Part shown: in pieces, positions 35,260-43,928 of the stretch
Position numbering within the stretch: the stretch's first letter is position 1
Layout: every line of letters starts with the position of its first letter
NCBI GenBank assembly: GCA_016521575.1
Contig: JAEKDP010000002.1
Location: 658,098-722,097, forward strand
Source of the DNA: Rhodobacteraceae bacterium F11138
Lineage (GTDB): Bacteria; Pseudomonadota; Alphaproteobacteria; Rhodobacterales; Rhodobacteraceae
DNA: 64,000 nt
Reading direction: 5' to 3'
The notes under the pieces: generated by a model
The model's database searches: none
Told to the model about the DNA's origin: nothing
The model's input: only the letters and a program-made list of their open reading frames with translations
Program-made: the position numbers and the translations under genes

Positions 35260-35566
35260 GGGATGTGTCCTTCGGCTGGACCGCGACCGTCGCGGCCTTC
35301 ATGGCGACGACAAGCCCACGGGCGCTCCGGCCTGGCAGTCCGAGCTCTTTGCGAGGGCCTTGATGGCAAAGCCCGGCTGATTTGCTTCGCGCTGTAAAGG
35401 CGGGCCTGCCCGCCGACGGAAATCAGTCGGGCGCCGCCATTGCCGGGCCGGAGTGTTTGTGGGCCGCTCGCCCTCTCAAGAAGGCCAAGGCGCGGTCCCC
35501 TTGCCGAGGTGCCGCAACCCCTTGCCCATGGCGGGATCGGTTATCCCCGATCACGGCCCTCTCTGG
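35260..35566. other. Intergenic region with GC-rich hairpin
   Basis: No gene is seen. GGCGGGC-CT-GCCCGCC at 35399-35414 is a perfect 7-bp stem, probably a terminator or leader structure between the primase-like gene (upstream on the minus strand) and the DUF2493 gene. Confidence 0.45.
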
Positions 35567-36613
35567 CTATGGTGCGCGCGGCATGAAACGGCTGACGTCC
35601 TCGGGGGCGATCTGCACCCGGATCTGCGCCCGAAGCGCCTCCAGGCCGAGGCTCACGAGATCGTCGTTGAAATCCCCCAGCATGGGCGAAAGCGTGATGG
35701 CCTCGATCCCGGCCTCGATGGCCCGGTCCACCAAGCTGTCCCGTGCGGCGTCGCCTGCCGGATCGTTGTCGCGGACGATATAGAGCCTGCGCAGATGCGG
35801 CGGGAACAGGATAGCAGCGAGATGTCCGGCCGAGAGTGCGGAGACCGTCGGCATGATCGGCAATGCCCGCCGCAGCGAGAGGATGGTTTCGATCCCCTCG
35901 CCTGCCGCCATGACATCCTCCGCCTCGCCAAACCGGACGGCGTTTCCGAGCAGGTCTCCCATTGCCTTTCTCGGCGGATCAAGAGGCGCCTTGCCAGAGC
36001 CGTCACGTTGGAGCCAGGTGCGATGCGCGCCGGTGATCTTGCCATCGAGGTCGGTCACCGCGGCAATCATGGCGGGCCATGCCTCTGTCGGCCCATCGCC
36101 GTCGGGTCGCCAGTAGCAGGTCGGATGGAACCGCAGGTTCGCGGTTCCGCGTAAATCCGTAATGCCGCGTCCGCGTAAATACGTCTCCGCGAGGCTGCCG
36201 ATCAATGGCCGGGTCATGCGCCAGAGCCGGCGGGCCGCTTCGGACGATCCGGATGGTGCTGGCGGTGTTCGGGATCGGTGGGACTTTGGCTCCAGCTCGG
36301 GATGCGGCAGGCTTAGGAAGCGGCGGGCTTCTTCGGCGACATCCGCGAAATCGATGAGGCCGAGGCTTTCGCCAATCACGTCGAGCAGATCGCCATGTTC
36401 CCCGCTCTGCGCATCGGTCCATTTGCCGGCCGCGCCCTTGCCCGATTCCGGCCCGGTCAGACGAACGAACATGGAGCGGCCGGGACTGTTCTGCACATCC
36501 CCAACCTGCCAGTAATTGCCCTGTTTGCGCCCATTCGAGAGATAGTGGCGGCACACCGCCTCGGCCTGGAGACCAAGACGCTGCGCCAGCTCGGAAGCGT
36601 TGAGACGTGCCAT
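35567..36613 (-). CDS. Toprim-domain primase-like protein
   Basis: The 348-residue protein has an N-terminal DUF7146-type region (LAQRLGLQAEAVCRHYLSNG, GEHGDLLDVIGESLGLIDFA) and a C-terminal Toprim domain with the catalytic Glu in MAAGEGIETILSLRRALP (about residue 225) and the DxD motif in RRLYIVRDNDPAGDAARD (about 275). No zinc finger is visible. It probably primes or processes plasmid or transferred DNA. The start shares one base with the stop of the methylase-helicase gene (TGATG), so the two are co-translated. Confidence 0.88.
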   Translation of the reverse strand: MARLNASELAQRLGLQAEAVCRHYLSNGRKQGNYWQVGDVQNSPGRSMFVRLTGPESGKGAAGKWTDAQSGEHGDLLDVIGESLGLIDFADVAEEARRFLSLPHPELEPKSHRSRTPPAPSGSSEAARRLWRMTRPLIGSLAETYLRGRGITDLRGTANLRFHPTCYWRPDGDGPTEAWPAMIAAVTDLDGKITGAHRTWLQRDGSGKAPLDPPRKAMGDLLGNAVRFGEAEDVMAAGEGIETILSLRRALPIMPTVSALSAGHLAAILFPPHLRRLYIVRDNDPAGDAARDSLVDRAIEAGIEAITLSPMLGDFNDDLVSLGLEALRAQIRVQIAPEDVSRFMPRAP

Positions 36614-39600
36614 CACGCGGCCTCCCGCTCGGAAATGCGCTCGATCGGGAAACGGTCGAGCAGTTTGCCGATAATCGCCGGTCCCGTTGCATCGACGGGC
36701 ACGAAGAAGCGCAGCTTCCAGGAGATGATCTCGCTGAAGAGACCATAGGTTCGTAGCCGGTCGCGCATGGTGTCGGTGAAGCCGGTGAGTTCGATCCGGT
36801 TCGCGCCCATGACACGCGAGCGTCGCAGCTGCAGCCCCTCGGCGAGATCAAGGATCGTGCGCCCCGCGATCAGCGCGGCATAGGCCCCGTCCGGGGTGAT
36901 GCTGGTCGCAACCCCGCTAGCGGCGGCATTGGCCGCCCATGCGGGCGAGACCCGGCGACCGATGATGCGCTCGCCCTCGTCGGTCTGGAGCCGATAGACG
37001 CGGGAGGAGTCCTGCGGCAGGCGCTTCCAGATCGGCAGCAGCAGCCCGGTCACCATATGCAGGATGCTGTCGGTGAACTCGGGCACTTCGGCCAGTTCCG
37101 CCTTCCAGGCCACGGTGAAAGCGGCACGGTCGGCCTCGATCCAGAGGGTCTCTTCCATCGCCCGTACCGGAATGCTCATCGCCTCCATCGGCCGGATCAA
37201 CCGCACGCGCCGTTCGATCTCGCCATCATCCAGCATCACGCTGGTGGTCGGGATCTGCACGGCGGCACGACCGGACCGCTCGTTGATGAGCAATCTTGCG
37301 CGGGGATCATCCAGTTCCGCCAAGGCTGCATCGAGCGTGACCGGCTGATTGCGCTTGCGTTCGGTGAGCGTCAGGAGCCGCGTTTCGGCACCGGTGCCGG
37401 GATGGGTGTGGATCACCTGCCGGTCGGTGACGATGAAGCTTTCCGCCTTCAGGGTCTCCAGCCCCATGTCATAGGTGCCCGAGGCAATCGCACCGTCGAT
37501 CCGGGCTTCCAGCAATTGCTCGAAGGCCGAGAACAGGATGCCCTGCATCGCGATGGTCAGGGCCAGAAGGCGGTTGAGAAACGTGGTGATCGGCGGCAAG
37601 TCGTCCTTGATGCCGTTCGAGTCCATCAACTTCAGGCCGGTGGCGGATTCAAACCTTTCGAGCGAGCACCCCTCGACCTTGCCGCGCACGATCAGCAGAT
37701 AGAGCTGGCGCAGCGCATCGCGGGCATAGGCGGATTCCAGATTGTCCTCGGGCCGGAACAGGCCCTGACCGCCGGTCTGACGCTGGCCGCGGGTGATCGC
37801 GCCCAGCGTGTCGAGGCGACGGGCGATCGTGCTGAGGAACCGCTTTTCGGCCTTCACATCCGTGGCGATGGGCCGGAACAGCGGTGGTTGCGCCTGATTG
37901 GTCCGGTTGGTGCGCCCCAGCCCCTGAATGGCGGTATCGGCTTTCCAGCCCGGTTCCAGCAGGTAATGCACCCGCAGCCGCTGGTTCCGCGCCGAGAGGT
38001 CCGCGTGATAGCTGCGCCCCGTGCCCCCGGCATCCGAGAAGACCAGGATGCGCTTCTGATCATCCATGAAGGCCGAGGTTTCGGCAAGATTGGCAGAAGG
38101 CGCACGGTTCTCGACTGCCAGGCGTGCCGATGTGCCATCGCCCTTGCGCACGATCCGGCGCGAGCGGCCCGTGACCTCCGCCACCACATCGGTGCCGAAG
38201 CGCTGGACGATCTGGTCGAGCGCTCCCGGGACCGGCGGCAGCGAGCCAAGCTGTTCGAGCATCTCGTCGCGCCGGGCCACGGCTTCGCGGCTTTCGACCG
38301 GCTGCCCATCCCGGAACACGGGCCGCGAGGACAGATTGCCTTCGCTGTCGGTGAAGGGCTCGTAGAGTTGCACCGGGAAGGAATGCTGCAAATACGAGCC
38401 GACATATTCCCGCGGCGTGACATCGACGGAAATGTCGTTCCACTCCTCGGTGGGGATCTCCGCGAGCCGCCGTTCCATCAGCGCCTCGCCGGTCGAGACG
38501 ATCTGGATCACGGCCGCATGGCCCGCCGCCAGATCGGCGTCGATCGAGCGGATCAGCGTCGGGGTTTTCATCGAAGTGAGCAGATGGCCGAAGAAACGCT
38601 GCTTGGTGCTCTCGAAGGCCGACCGCGCTGCGGATTTAGCCTGGCGGTTCAACGTGCCTTCACTGCCGGTGATATTGGCCGCCTCCATCGCCGCGTCCAG
38701 GTTCCCATGGATCACGGCGAACGCCGCAGCGTAAGCATCGTAGATGCGGCGCTGCTCGTCGGTGAGCAGGTGCTCGACCAGTTCGTATTCGACGCCATCA
38801 TAGGAAAGCGAGCGGGCGGTGTAGAGGCCGAGGGACCGCAGATCGCGGGCCAAGACCTCCATCGCCGCAACGCCACCGGCTTCGATCGCCTCGACGAATT
38901 CAGCGCGGGTCTGGAACGGAAAATCCTCGCCACCCCAGAGACCGAGCCGTTGTGCATAGGCGAGGTTGTGGACGGTCGTGGCCCCGGTTGCCGAGACATA
39001 GACCACGCGGGCATCCGGCAGGGCATGCTGGAGCCGCAGGCCTGCGCGTCCCTGCTGCGAAGCGGCGATTTCGCCGCGGTCTCCCTTGCCGCCACCGGCA
39101 TTCTGCATGGCATGGCTTTCGTCGAAGATGATGACCCCATCGAAATCGGAGCCCAACCATTCGACGATCTGCTTGACGCGCGAAACCTTCTCGCCGCGGT
39201 CGTCGGAGCGTAGCGTGGCATAGGTGGTGAACAGGATGCCTTCCGACAGCGTGATCTTTGCGCCTTGAGGGAAGCGCGACAGCGGCGTGACCAGCAGCCT
39301 CTCCATGCCGAGCGCCGACCAGTCGCGTTGCGCGTCCTCGATCAGCTTGTCGGATTTGGAGATCCAGATCGCCTTGCGTCCGCCGCGCAGCCAGTTGTCG
39401 AGAATGATGGCGGCGGACTGGCGGCCCTTGCCAGCACCGGTTCCGTCACCGAGCATGAAGCCCCGTCGAAAGCGGATCGATCCGGCAGCATCCTCTGGCG
39501 CGGCGCTCACAGTGTCGAAATGCTCGTCCACGGTCCATGCGCCGGCGAGATGATCGGCATGGGCTTCACCGGCATAGATCACCGTCTCAAGCTGGGCGTC

Positions 39601-40935
39601 CGACAGACGGGTGCAGATGTCGGCGGGCAGCATGGGCAGGTAGGACGGTTTGGGCGGTGCGACTGAGGCCATGGCGGCGGATTGCACCAGCCTGGTCGGA
39701 TGCGGCTCAGCGCCCGGAATGCGCAACGATTGCAGCGCATATTCCTCATAGATCGCGTCCGACAAGCGCGCGCCCTCGGGCGGCGCCCAGTCCACGGTCT
39801 CATACTCGAGCTCCACCCCCTCGGGATCGGACGCTGGTGCGGCGGCGGGTCGGGACGCTGTGGCGCGAGCGAGATAACCGCGTACGGTCTTCGGGGCAGC
39901 CGCCGGAACGGGAGATGCGACCTTCGGCAGCGAGACCGGCAAGCGCGGCGGAACCTGGCTTTCGATCCAGCCGAGCAGCGTGGCGACGTCGGGTGCGATG
40001 CCCTTTGATGCCGGGAAACATGACGGATCGTCCGCTGGTAGCTTGTCGATGACGGTCAGCCGCGTGTCGATGCTAGTGCCATGCCTGGCAAAGACAGCGC
40101 CATCGATGGCCGCTGTGAAGACCACACGGCCGCGAACCTGCAAGCGCATGAAGGCATCGCGCCAGGCTGGAGCGTCCGGTCCGAAATTGGCGCCGGTGAT
40201 CGTGACCAGCCGCCCGCATGGAGCGAGCCGGGCCAGCGCCGAGGCGACATGACGATACGCAGCATCCGCCATCCGTCCCCCGACATTGGCCATGACCGAG
40301 AAAGGCGGGTTCATCAGAACCACGGACGGCACGGCGTTCGTGGCCAGATGATCGTCGATCTGGGCGGCGTCGAACCGGGTGACGGTAAGGGCCGGAAAGA
40401 GGGAAGAGAGAAGATCGGCGCGGGTCTCGGCGAGTTCGTTGAGGATCAGCGAGCCGCCGGCAGCCTGTGCCAGGATCGCCATCAGGCCGGTGCCCGCCGA
40501 AGGTTCCAGCACCACATCGTCCGGCGTGATCCCGGCCGCCGCCAGCGCAGCAAGGCCGAGAGGCAGAGGCGTCGAAAACTGCTGGAAGCTCTGGCTTTCC
40601 TCGGAGCGGCGGGTCTGCGTCGGCAACAACCCCGCGATCTTCGTCAGAGCATCGAGCCGGGAAACCGGAGAACCGCCTTTGCGGAACAGCGCCTTTCCGT
40701 ATTTGCGCAGGAACAGCACCGTGGCGACCTCGCAGGCCTCATAGGCGAGCTTCCAGTCCCAGGCGCCACTGGCGTCGGACGCGCCGAACGCGGTTTCCAT
40801 CGCACCGCGCAGGATCGCAGCATCGACGCACTGACCGCGTTCGAGATGGGGAAGGATGAGATGGGCGGCGGCCAGGATCGCGGGTGCGGCGCCGACCGGC
40901 GTGACCGGATCGGTCACGGGAGACGAGATGTTCAT
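36613..40935 (-). CDS. DNA methylase-helicase fusion, Strawberry-notch type
   Basis: The 1440-residue protein has an N-terminal adenine-methylase fold (VVLEPSAGTGLMAILAQAAG as the SAM motif, VVLMNPPFSVMANVG as the catalytic NPPF; residues about 140-280). A superfamily 2 helicase of the Strawberry-notch class follows: Walker A MLGDGTGAGKGRQSAAII, DEAH-like GVIIFDESHAMQNAGGG, and motif VI IQGLGRTNRTNQAQPP with the Sno C-terminal domain. Such genes are typical of conjugative elements and large phages and may protect or process incoming DNA; the reaction is not established. The start has GAGGA upstream and lies just after the shared structured leader. Confidence 0.9.
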   Translation of the reverse strand: MNISSPVTDPVTPVGAAPAILAAAHLILPHLERGQCVDAAILRGAMETAFGASDASGAWDWKLAYEACEVATVLFLRKYGKALFRKGGSPVSRLDALTKIAGLLPTQTRRSEESQSFQQFSTPLPLGLAALAAAGITPDDVVLEPSAGTGLMAILAQAAGGSLILNELAETRADLLSSLFPALTVTRFDAAQIDDHLATNAVPSVVLMNPPFSVMANVGGRMADAAYRHVASALARLAPCGRLVTITGANFGPDAPAWRDAFMRLQVRGRVVFTAAIDGAVFARHGTSIDTRLTVIDKLPADDPSCFPASKGIAPDVATLLGWIESQVPPRLPVSLPKVASPVPAAAPKTVRGYLARATASRPAAAPASDPEGVELEYETVDWAPPEGARLSDAIYEEYALQSLRIPGAEPHPTRLVQSAAMASVAPPKPSYLPMLPADICTRLSDAQLETVIYAGEAHADHLAGAWTVDEHFDTVSAAPEDAAGSIRFRRGFMLGDGTGAGKGRQSAAIILDNWLRGGRKAIWISKSDKLIEDAQRDWSALGMERLLVTPLSRFPQGAKITLSEGILFTTYATLRSDDRGEKVSRVKQIVEWLGSDFDGVIIFDESHAMQNAGGGKGDRGEIAASQQGRAGLRLQHALPDARVVYVSATGATTVHNLAYAQRLGLWGGEDFPFQTRAEFVEAIEAGGVAAMEVLARDLRSLGLYTARSLSYDGVEYELVEHLLTDEQRRIYDAYAAAFAVIHGNLDAAMEAANITGSEGTLNRQAKSAARSAFESTKQRFFGHLLTSMKTPTLIRSIDADLAAGHAAVIQIVSTGEALMERRLAEIPTEEWNDISVDVTPREYVGSYLQHSFPVQLYEPFTDSEGNLSSRPVFRDGQPVESREAVARRDEMLEQLGSLPPVPGALDQIVQRFGTDVVAEVTGRSRRIVRKGDGTSARLAVENRAPSANLAETSAFMDDQKRILVFSDAGGTGRSYHADLSARNQRLRVHYLLEPGWKADTAIQGLGRTNRTNQAQPPLFRPIATDVKAEKRFLSTIARRLDTLGAITRGQRQTGGQGLFRPEDNLESAYARDALRQLYLLIVRGKVEGCSLERFESATGLKLMDSNGIKDDLPPITTFLNRLLALTIAMQGILFSAFEQLLEARIDGAIASGTYDMGLETLKAESFIVTDRQVIHTHPGTGAETRLLTLTERKRNQPVTLDAALAELDDPRARLLINERSGRAAVQIPTTSVMLDDGEIERRVRLIRPMEAMSIPVRAMEETLWIEADRAAFTVAWKAELAEVPEFTDSILHMVTGLLLPIWKRLPQDSSRVYRLQTDEGERIIGRRVSPAWAANAAASGVATSITPDGAYAALIAGRTILDLAEGLQLRRSRVMGANRIELTGFTDTMRDRLRTYGLFSEIISWKLRFFVPVDATGPAIIGKLLDRFPIERISEREAA

Positions 40936-41082
40936 ATCGGGGATCCTCGGAGAGCGGGAGGGACAAGCCCGGACGGCGCTCTCTCTCAACCGCCGGGGCT
41001 CAACCCGTCCCGGTCCCTCTCTGACTCTGGAAACGGTGATATAAAAAAGCGCCCCGACCGGATGGTGGAGCGTTTGTCGAGA
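40936..41082 (-). promoter_or_regulatory. Structured leader of the methylase-helicase gene (copy D)
   Basis: On the minus strand 41011-40960 folds as nested stems: GGGAC/GTCCC outside, AGCCC/GGGCT and CGGCG/CGCCG inside, with a loop containing GAGAGAGAG. It shares ACGGGTTGAG and the purine loop with the leaders at 42.8, 46.1 and 48.1 kb. The ribosome binding site GAGGA follows closely. Confidence 0.6.
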
Positions 41083-41727
41083 TCAGCCGAAGCGGCGTCC
41101 GGCGTCGGTGAAGGTGTAGTCGTTGGCGATGATGGTCTCATCGACGACTTCATCCGAGGACAAATAGTCGTATTCGCACTCGAGTTGGCGGTAGAGCCAG
41201 CGGGCGAGATCGCGCAGCGCCTCGCTCACGGTGTCCTCGGCATCGGCGGTCATGTCCTGCCAGCTCGGGCTGTCACGCTCGACCGAGATCGACATGCAGT
41301 ATTCGTGATAATAATGGCCACGATGGCTGGCCTCGGCGCGAAGCTGGTAGAAATTACGCCGCTGGACCGCCTGCAGGGCATCGGCGATGCGGTGCAGCTC
41401 GGTGTCCTGCGGCGCGTATTCCCTGATCCGGCGCGAGGCGTCCTTGCGGTAGGCATAGAAGGTTTCGAAGCACGCGCCATCCCCCTGGCTCCAGAAGCCT
41501 CGAAACCAGATGCAGGGTTCCTGCCGTGTGCCGCCGCCCATTAACCGGACGGTTCGGGTCTTGAGGTTCAACCCGAGGATTTCCGCGATGCGCTGGAAAT
41601 CCTCATAGACCGCATCGTACCAGTCATAGTCGAAGCCGCCCTCACGATACCAAGCGCGGGCCTTGTCTTTCGCCGCATCGGACAATTCGCCCAAGCGATA
41701 GACGGTGGTTTCGATAACCTCAGGCAT
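41083..41727 (-). CDS. Conserved accessory protein, unknown function
   Basis: The 214-residue protein MPEVIETTVYRLGELSDAAK continues with KARAWYREGGFDYDWYDAVY and EDFQRIAEILGLNLKTRTVR. It is acidic and aromatic-rich, with a C-terminal CEYDYLSSDEVVDETIIAND. Databases often label such proteins 'antitoxin of toxin-antitoxin stability system' (from memory), but no toxin gene is adjacent and I cannot support that function. The ATG at 41727 has GGGAGAG 7 bases upstream and lies inside the 3' end of the preceding gene (8-base overlap). Confidence 0.75.
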   Translation of the reverse strand: MPEVIETTVYRLGELSDAAKDKARAWYREGGFDYDWYDAVYEDFQRIAEILGLNLKTRTVRLMGGGTRQEPCIWFRGFWSQGDGACFETFYAYRKDASRRIREYAPQDTELHRIADALQAVQRRNFYQLRAEASHRGHYYHEYCMSISVERDSPSWQDMTADAEDTVSEALRDLARWLYRQLECEYDYLSSDEVVDETIIANDYTFTDAGRRFG

Positions 41728-42136
41728 AGGGATCTCTCCCTTCGAGAACGGAGGAAAGCCAGCCATCGGTATAGATCCAGTCCGGCGTTTCGCCGGTAGC
41801 GAGATTGAGGACATGCGCGCCGCCGCCGAAACCGTCGATTCTCGGCCGAGAACAACTGTTTGCGTATTGAAGGCCCCATAGACCCGTCAGCCCGAACTCC
41901 CTGGCGCAGCGTTTGACGAACTGGATGACATGCTCGGGATCGCCGGTGACGTCGTCACGCATCCAGAGCTGAGTGCCACCATGTTCTGGCTGGATGGAGA
42001 GCAGGAAGCCGTCCGAAGGCGGATCTTCGGCGGCATTGTCACCCGCCAGAGCGTTGTAGAGATCGAGTGCGCGGGCAGCATTTTCGGGGGTGCCCACGTC
42101 AAGCAGGCAAGAAAAGCGCGTGAAATAGTCGGCCAT
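41720..42136 (-). CDS. Conserved accessory protein, unknown function
   Basis: The 138-residue protein MADYFTRFSCLLDVGTPENA has FLLSIQPEHGGTQLWMRDDV, HVIQFVKRCAREFGLTGLWG and a C-terminal TPDWIYTDGWLSSVLEGRDP. It is acidic and looks like a small globular alpha/beta protein. It is translated just ahead of the 214-residue protein with overlapping ends, so the two are probably one functional unit. No family function is known to me. Confidence 0.75.
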   Translation of the reverse strand: MADYFTRFSCLLDVGTPENAARALDLYNALAGDNAAEDPPSDGFLLSIQPEHGGTQLWMRDDVTGDPEHVIQFVKRCAREFGLTGLWGLQYANSCSRPRIDGFGGGAHVLNLATGETPDWIYTDGWLSSVLEGRDPYA

Positions 42137-42201
42137 GATGGTCTCCTGAGAAGACATGGCCCGGCGTGACACCGAGCCGAATGGGATGGAAAGGGTGAAG
42201 C

Positions 42202-42750
42202 TCAGGCGGCCTGTGGCAGGCGGAGCAGATCGGCCGCGGTCTCGCGCCAGAAGGGATCAACCAACCGTGCCTCCAGCGCCGCGGCGCGGTAACGCAGCCG
42301 TCTCGCATCACCGGGCTCCGAGGCTCGGAATGCCATACCGCGCAGTCGGCTGGCCTCGGTCACAATCCTGCGTGCCTCGGCATCGGAGGCGACCGGCTGT
42401 TGCCAGAGGATAATGCCGGCGCGGATTCCGCCGCCTAGGACCAGGCGCTGATCGCGGTCCTGAATGAGCATGATGCGCGGCTGGAAATCCGGAAAGCTAT
42501 TCGGCCCCGTGCAAATATCACCGCACGATAGGCGCAAGGCCGCGGCCTGAATGGCATCTTCCGGTGACGGGCATTCGCCAAGCGGGATCACACGGTCGAA
42601 GCTGTTCGCCGCGTCACTGGCGTCATAGCTGGCCACACCGAGGCAAGAGATGGGCAGCGGCAGCTTTTGCGACCGATAAAGCGCGGGCAGAACATCGGCC
42701 GCCAGAATCTGGCCGATGGGGCGGAAGGTTTCGGAACGGGCAAAGGTCAT
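42202..42750 (-). CDS. Conserved accessory protein, unknown function
   Basis: The 182-residue protein begins MTFARSETFRPIGQILAADV and contains VASYDASDAANSFDRVIPLG, QRLVLGGGIRAGIILWQQPV and a basic helical end LRYRAAALEARLVDPFWRET. I do not recognise a catalytic motif. It is headed by the clearest copy of the shared structured leader (42764-42807), which ends directly at its GGAG ribosome binding site, so its expression is probably controlled together with ParB and ArdC. Confidence 0.72.
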   Translation of the reverse strand: MTFARSETFRPIGQILAADVLPALYRSQKLPLPISCLGVASYDASDAANSFDRVIPLGECPSPEDAIQAAALRLSCGDICTGPNSFPDFQPRIMLIQDRDQRLVLGGGIRAGIILWQQPVASDAEARRIVTEASRLRGMAFRASEPGDARRLRYRAAALEARLVDPFWRETAADLLRLPQAA

Positions 42751-42763
42751 CAGGATCACTCCA

Positions 42764-42807
42764 TGACGGGCGCCGGTGAGCCTCTCTCTCCGGCCCTCAA
42801 CCCGTCA
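42764..42807 (-). promoter_or_regulatory. Structured leader element, copy A
   Basis: On the minus strand TGACGGG pairs with CCCGTCA and, inside, GCCGG pairs with CCGGC around a 13-base loop with AGAGAGAGG. The 3' arm is followed at once by TGGAG, the ribosome binding site of the 182-residue protein gene. Copies B and C keep both stems through G-U pairs. Confidence 0.68.
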
Positions 42808-42949
42808 CGGCCGAAAGGCCCGCACTCTTCCTCTCCGACCGGGCTTGTTCCCGGTTCCGCTGCCGACGATAGGGGACCATCGTGAGCACAGAGGGCCCGA
42901 AGCGCGGGTCTCCGTGCTCGGGCCGTTTGGGATGAGGCGCTGTCGCGCC

Positions 42950-43114
42950 TCAGGCCCATGGATCCAGTTCCAGCTTCACCATGTCCTCATCGCCGTCGAA
43001 CTCGTCGGCGGGCATGACGCCGTGGGTTCCGTCCCCTGCCTGGAACACGACGATTACGACCATCAGCGTGGTGGCGAGGCTGGCGGCGAAGGCGGTGGCA
43101 TCTGCATAGGACAT
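42950..43114 (-). CDS. Small membrane-anchored protein, unknown
   Basis: The 54-residue protein MSYADATAFAASLATTLMVV continues IVVFQAGDGTHGVMPADEFD: one hydrophobic helix (residues 10-25) and an acidic tail. It has AGGAGCC 8 bases upstream of the ATG at 43114, and its leader holds a perfect hairpin, which supports a real gene. No function is known to me. Confidence 0.55.
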   Translation of the reverse strand: MSYADATAFAASLATTLMVVIVVFQAGDGTHGVMPADEFDGDEDMVKLELDPWA

Positions 43115-43534
43115 CGGGATTGGCTCCTGTCTCTGGAGGCGGGGGACCATCCCCCGCGCGACAGGCGCCCGACGTGTCTGACCGGATCTGCACTCACCCT
43201 CGGGCGTTCGGACTAGCTCCGAATCCCCGAGGGCGGCACGCGCGCGTAAGCCGACCCCTCCGGGGTTGAATGTCAAAGTGACGGATCGGACCAAGGTTCG
43301 CGAATGGAAGCGGGGTGGTGTCTTGCATCCGACAGGCGCCGGATACCCCCTTGCAGATGCTTCGCCCGGCCAGCTTTGCCGCCATGCTGGCATCAGGAAT
43401 GTGTTCGAGGACGGGGGCGGACACCGATGCCGAACATGATGAGCGGCACCGTCGTGCAGCTGGAACCGGAGCCATACAGGCCGATGACAGGACGACCGTG
43501 GCGGCTATCGTCAGACGAGGACGGGCCTTCAGTC
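43115..43534. other. Intergenic region with two strong hairpins
   Basis: No credible gene is seen. GCGGGGGA-CCA-TCCCCCGC at 43139-43157 is a perfect 8-bp stem directly upstream of the 54-residue gene. At 43197-43233 CCCTCGGG pairs with CCCGAGGG and, inside, TTCGGA pairs with TCCGAA with a 5-base CTAGC loop. This long stem may be an attenuator or a small RNA; no T-run follows in either direction. Confidence 0.5.
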
Positions 43535-43831
43535 TCAGAGCCCATCGGCGATCTCGCGGGCAATCATCGCGCGCGCTTTCATCATCACGTCGTTGCCGCT
43601 GGTGTCGATATGACCGTAGAACCAGGCATGACCGCCGTTCGCGGTCCAATCGGCGTAGCGGCAATATGCGCGGGCTTCGAGACGGAAGGCGCGCATATCC
43701 TCCGCCCAATGCGGCTTCGGCTCCACCACCGTGATACCGTCGCGGGTTTCCTCCCAGGGCAGCGTGCGCTCCGAAGGCGGGTTGGCGCTGTCCTCGCGGA
43801 AGATCTGGTCAATATCGATAGGTGCGGACAT
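43535..43831 (-). CDS. Small conserved accessory protein, unknown
   Basis: The 98-residue protein MSAPIDIDQIFREDSANPPS has SERTLPWEETRDGITVVEPK and AWFYGHIDTSGNDVMMKARA. It is acidic at the N-terminus and probably globular. The ATG at 43831 has GGAGA upstream. The gene lies 20-40 bases after a terminator hairpin that closes the ParB gene. I do not recognise the family. Confidence 0.6.
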   Translation of the reverse strand: MSAPIDIDQIFREDSANPPSERTLPWEETRDGITVVEPKPHWAEDMRAFRLEARAYCRYADWTANGGHAWFYGHIDTSGNDVMMKARAMIAREIADGL

Positions 43832-43844
43832 CGGATTTCTCCAA

Positions 43845-43872
43845 AGGAAAAGCCCGGTCACGAGGACCGGGC
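43845..43872 (-). terminator. Intrinsic terminator after parB-like gene
   Basis: On the minus strand GCCCGGTC and GACCGGGC form an exact 8-bp stem with a 5-base loop, followed by TTTTCCTTT. It lies 57 bases downstream of the ParB-like stop and just before the ribosome binding site of the next small gene, so some read-through may be intended. Confidence 0.7.
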
Positions 43873-43928
43873 GAGTTGCGGAAACGGAACGGATGAGACG
43901 GGGCAGCGGACGCCGCTCCGTCTGAGGA

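Noticed and set aside
37057-39213. Open plus-strand frame of 718 codons
   Set aside because: It is antisense to the methylase-helicase gene and has no recognisable motif; long open antisense frames are normal at this GC content.
43194-43709. 171-codon minus-strand frame
   Set aside because: It crosses the supported 98-residue gene in another frame and runs through the long hairpin at 43197-43233.
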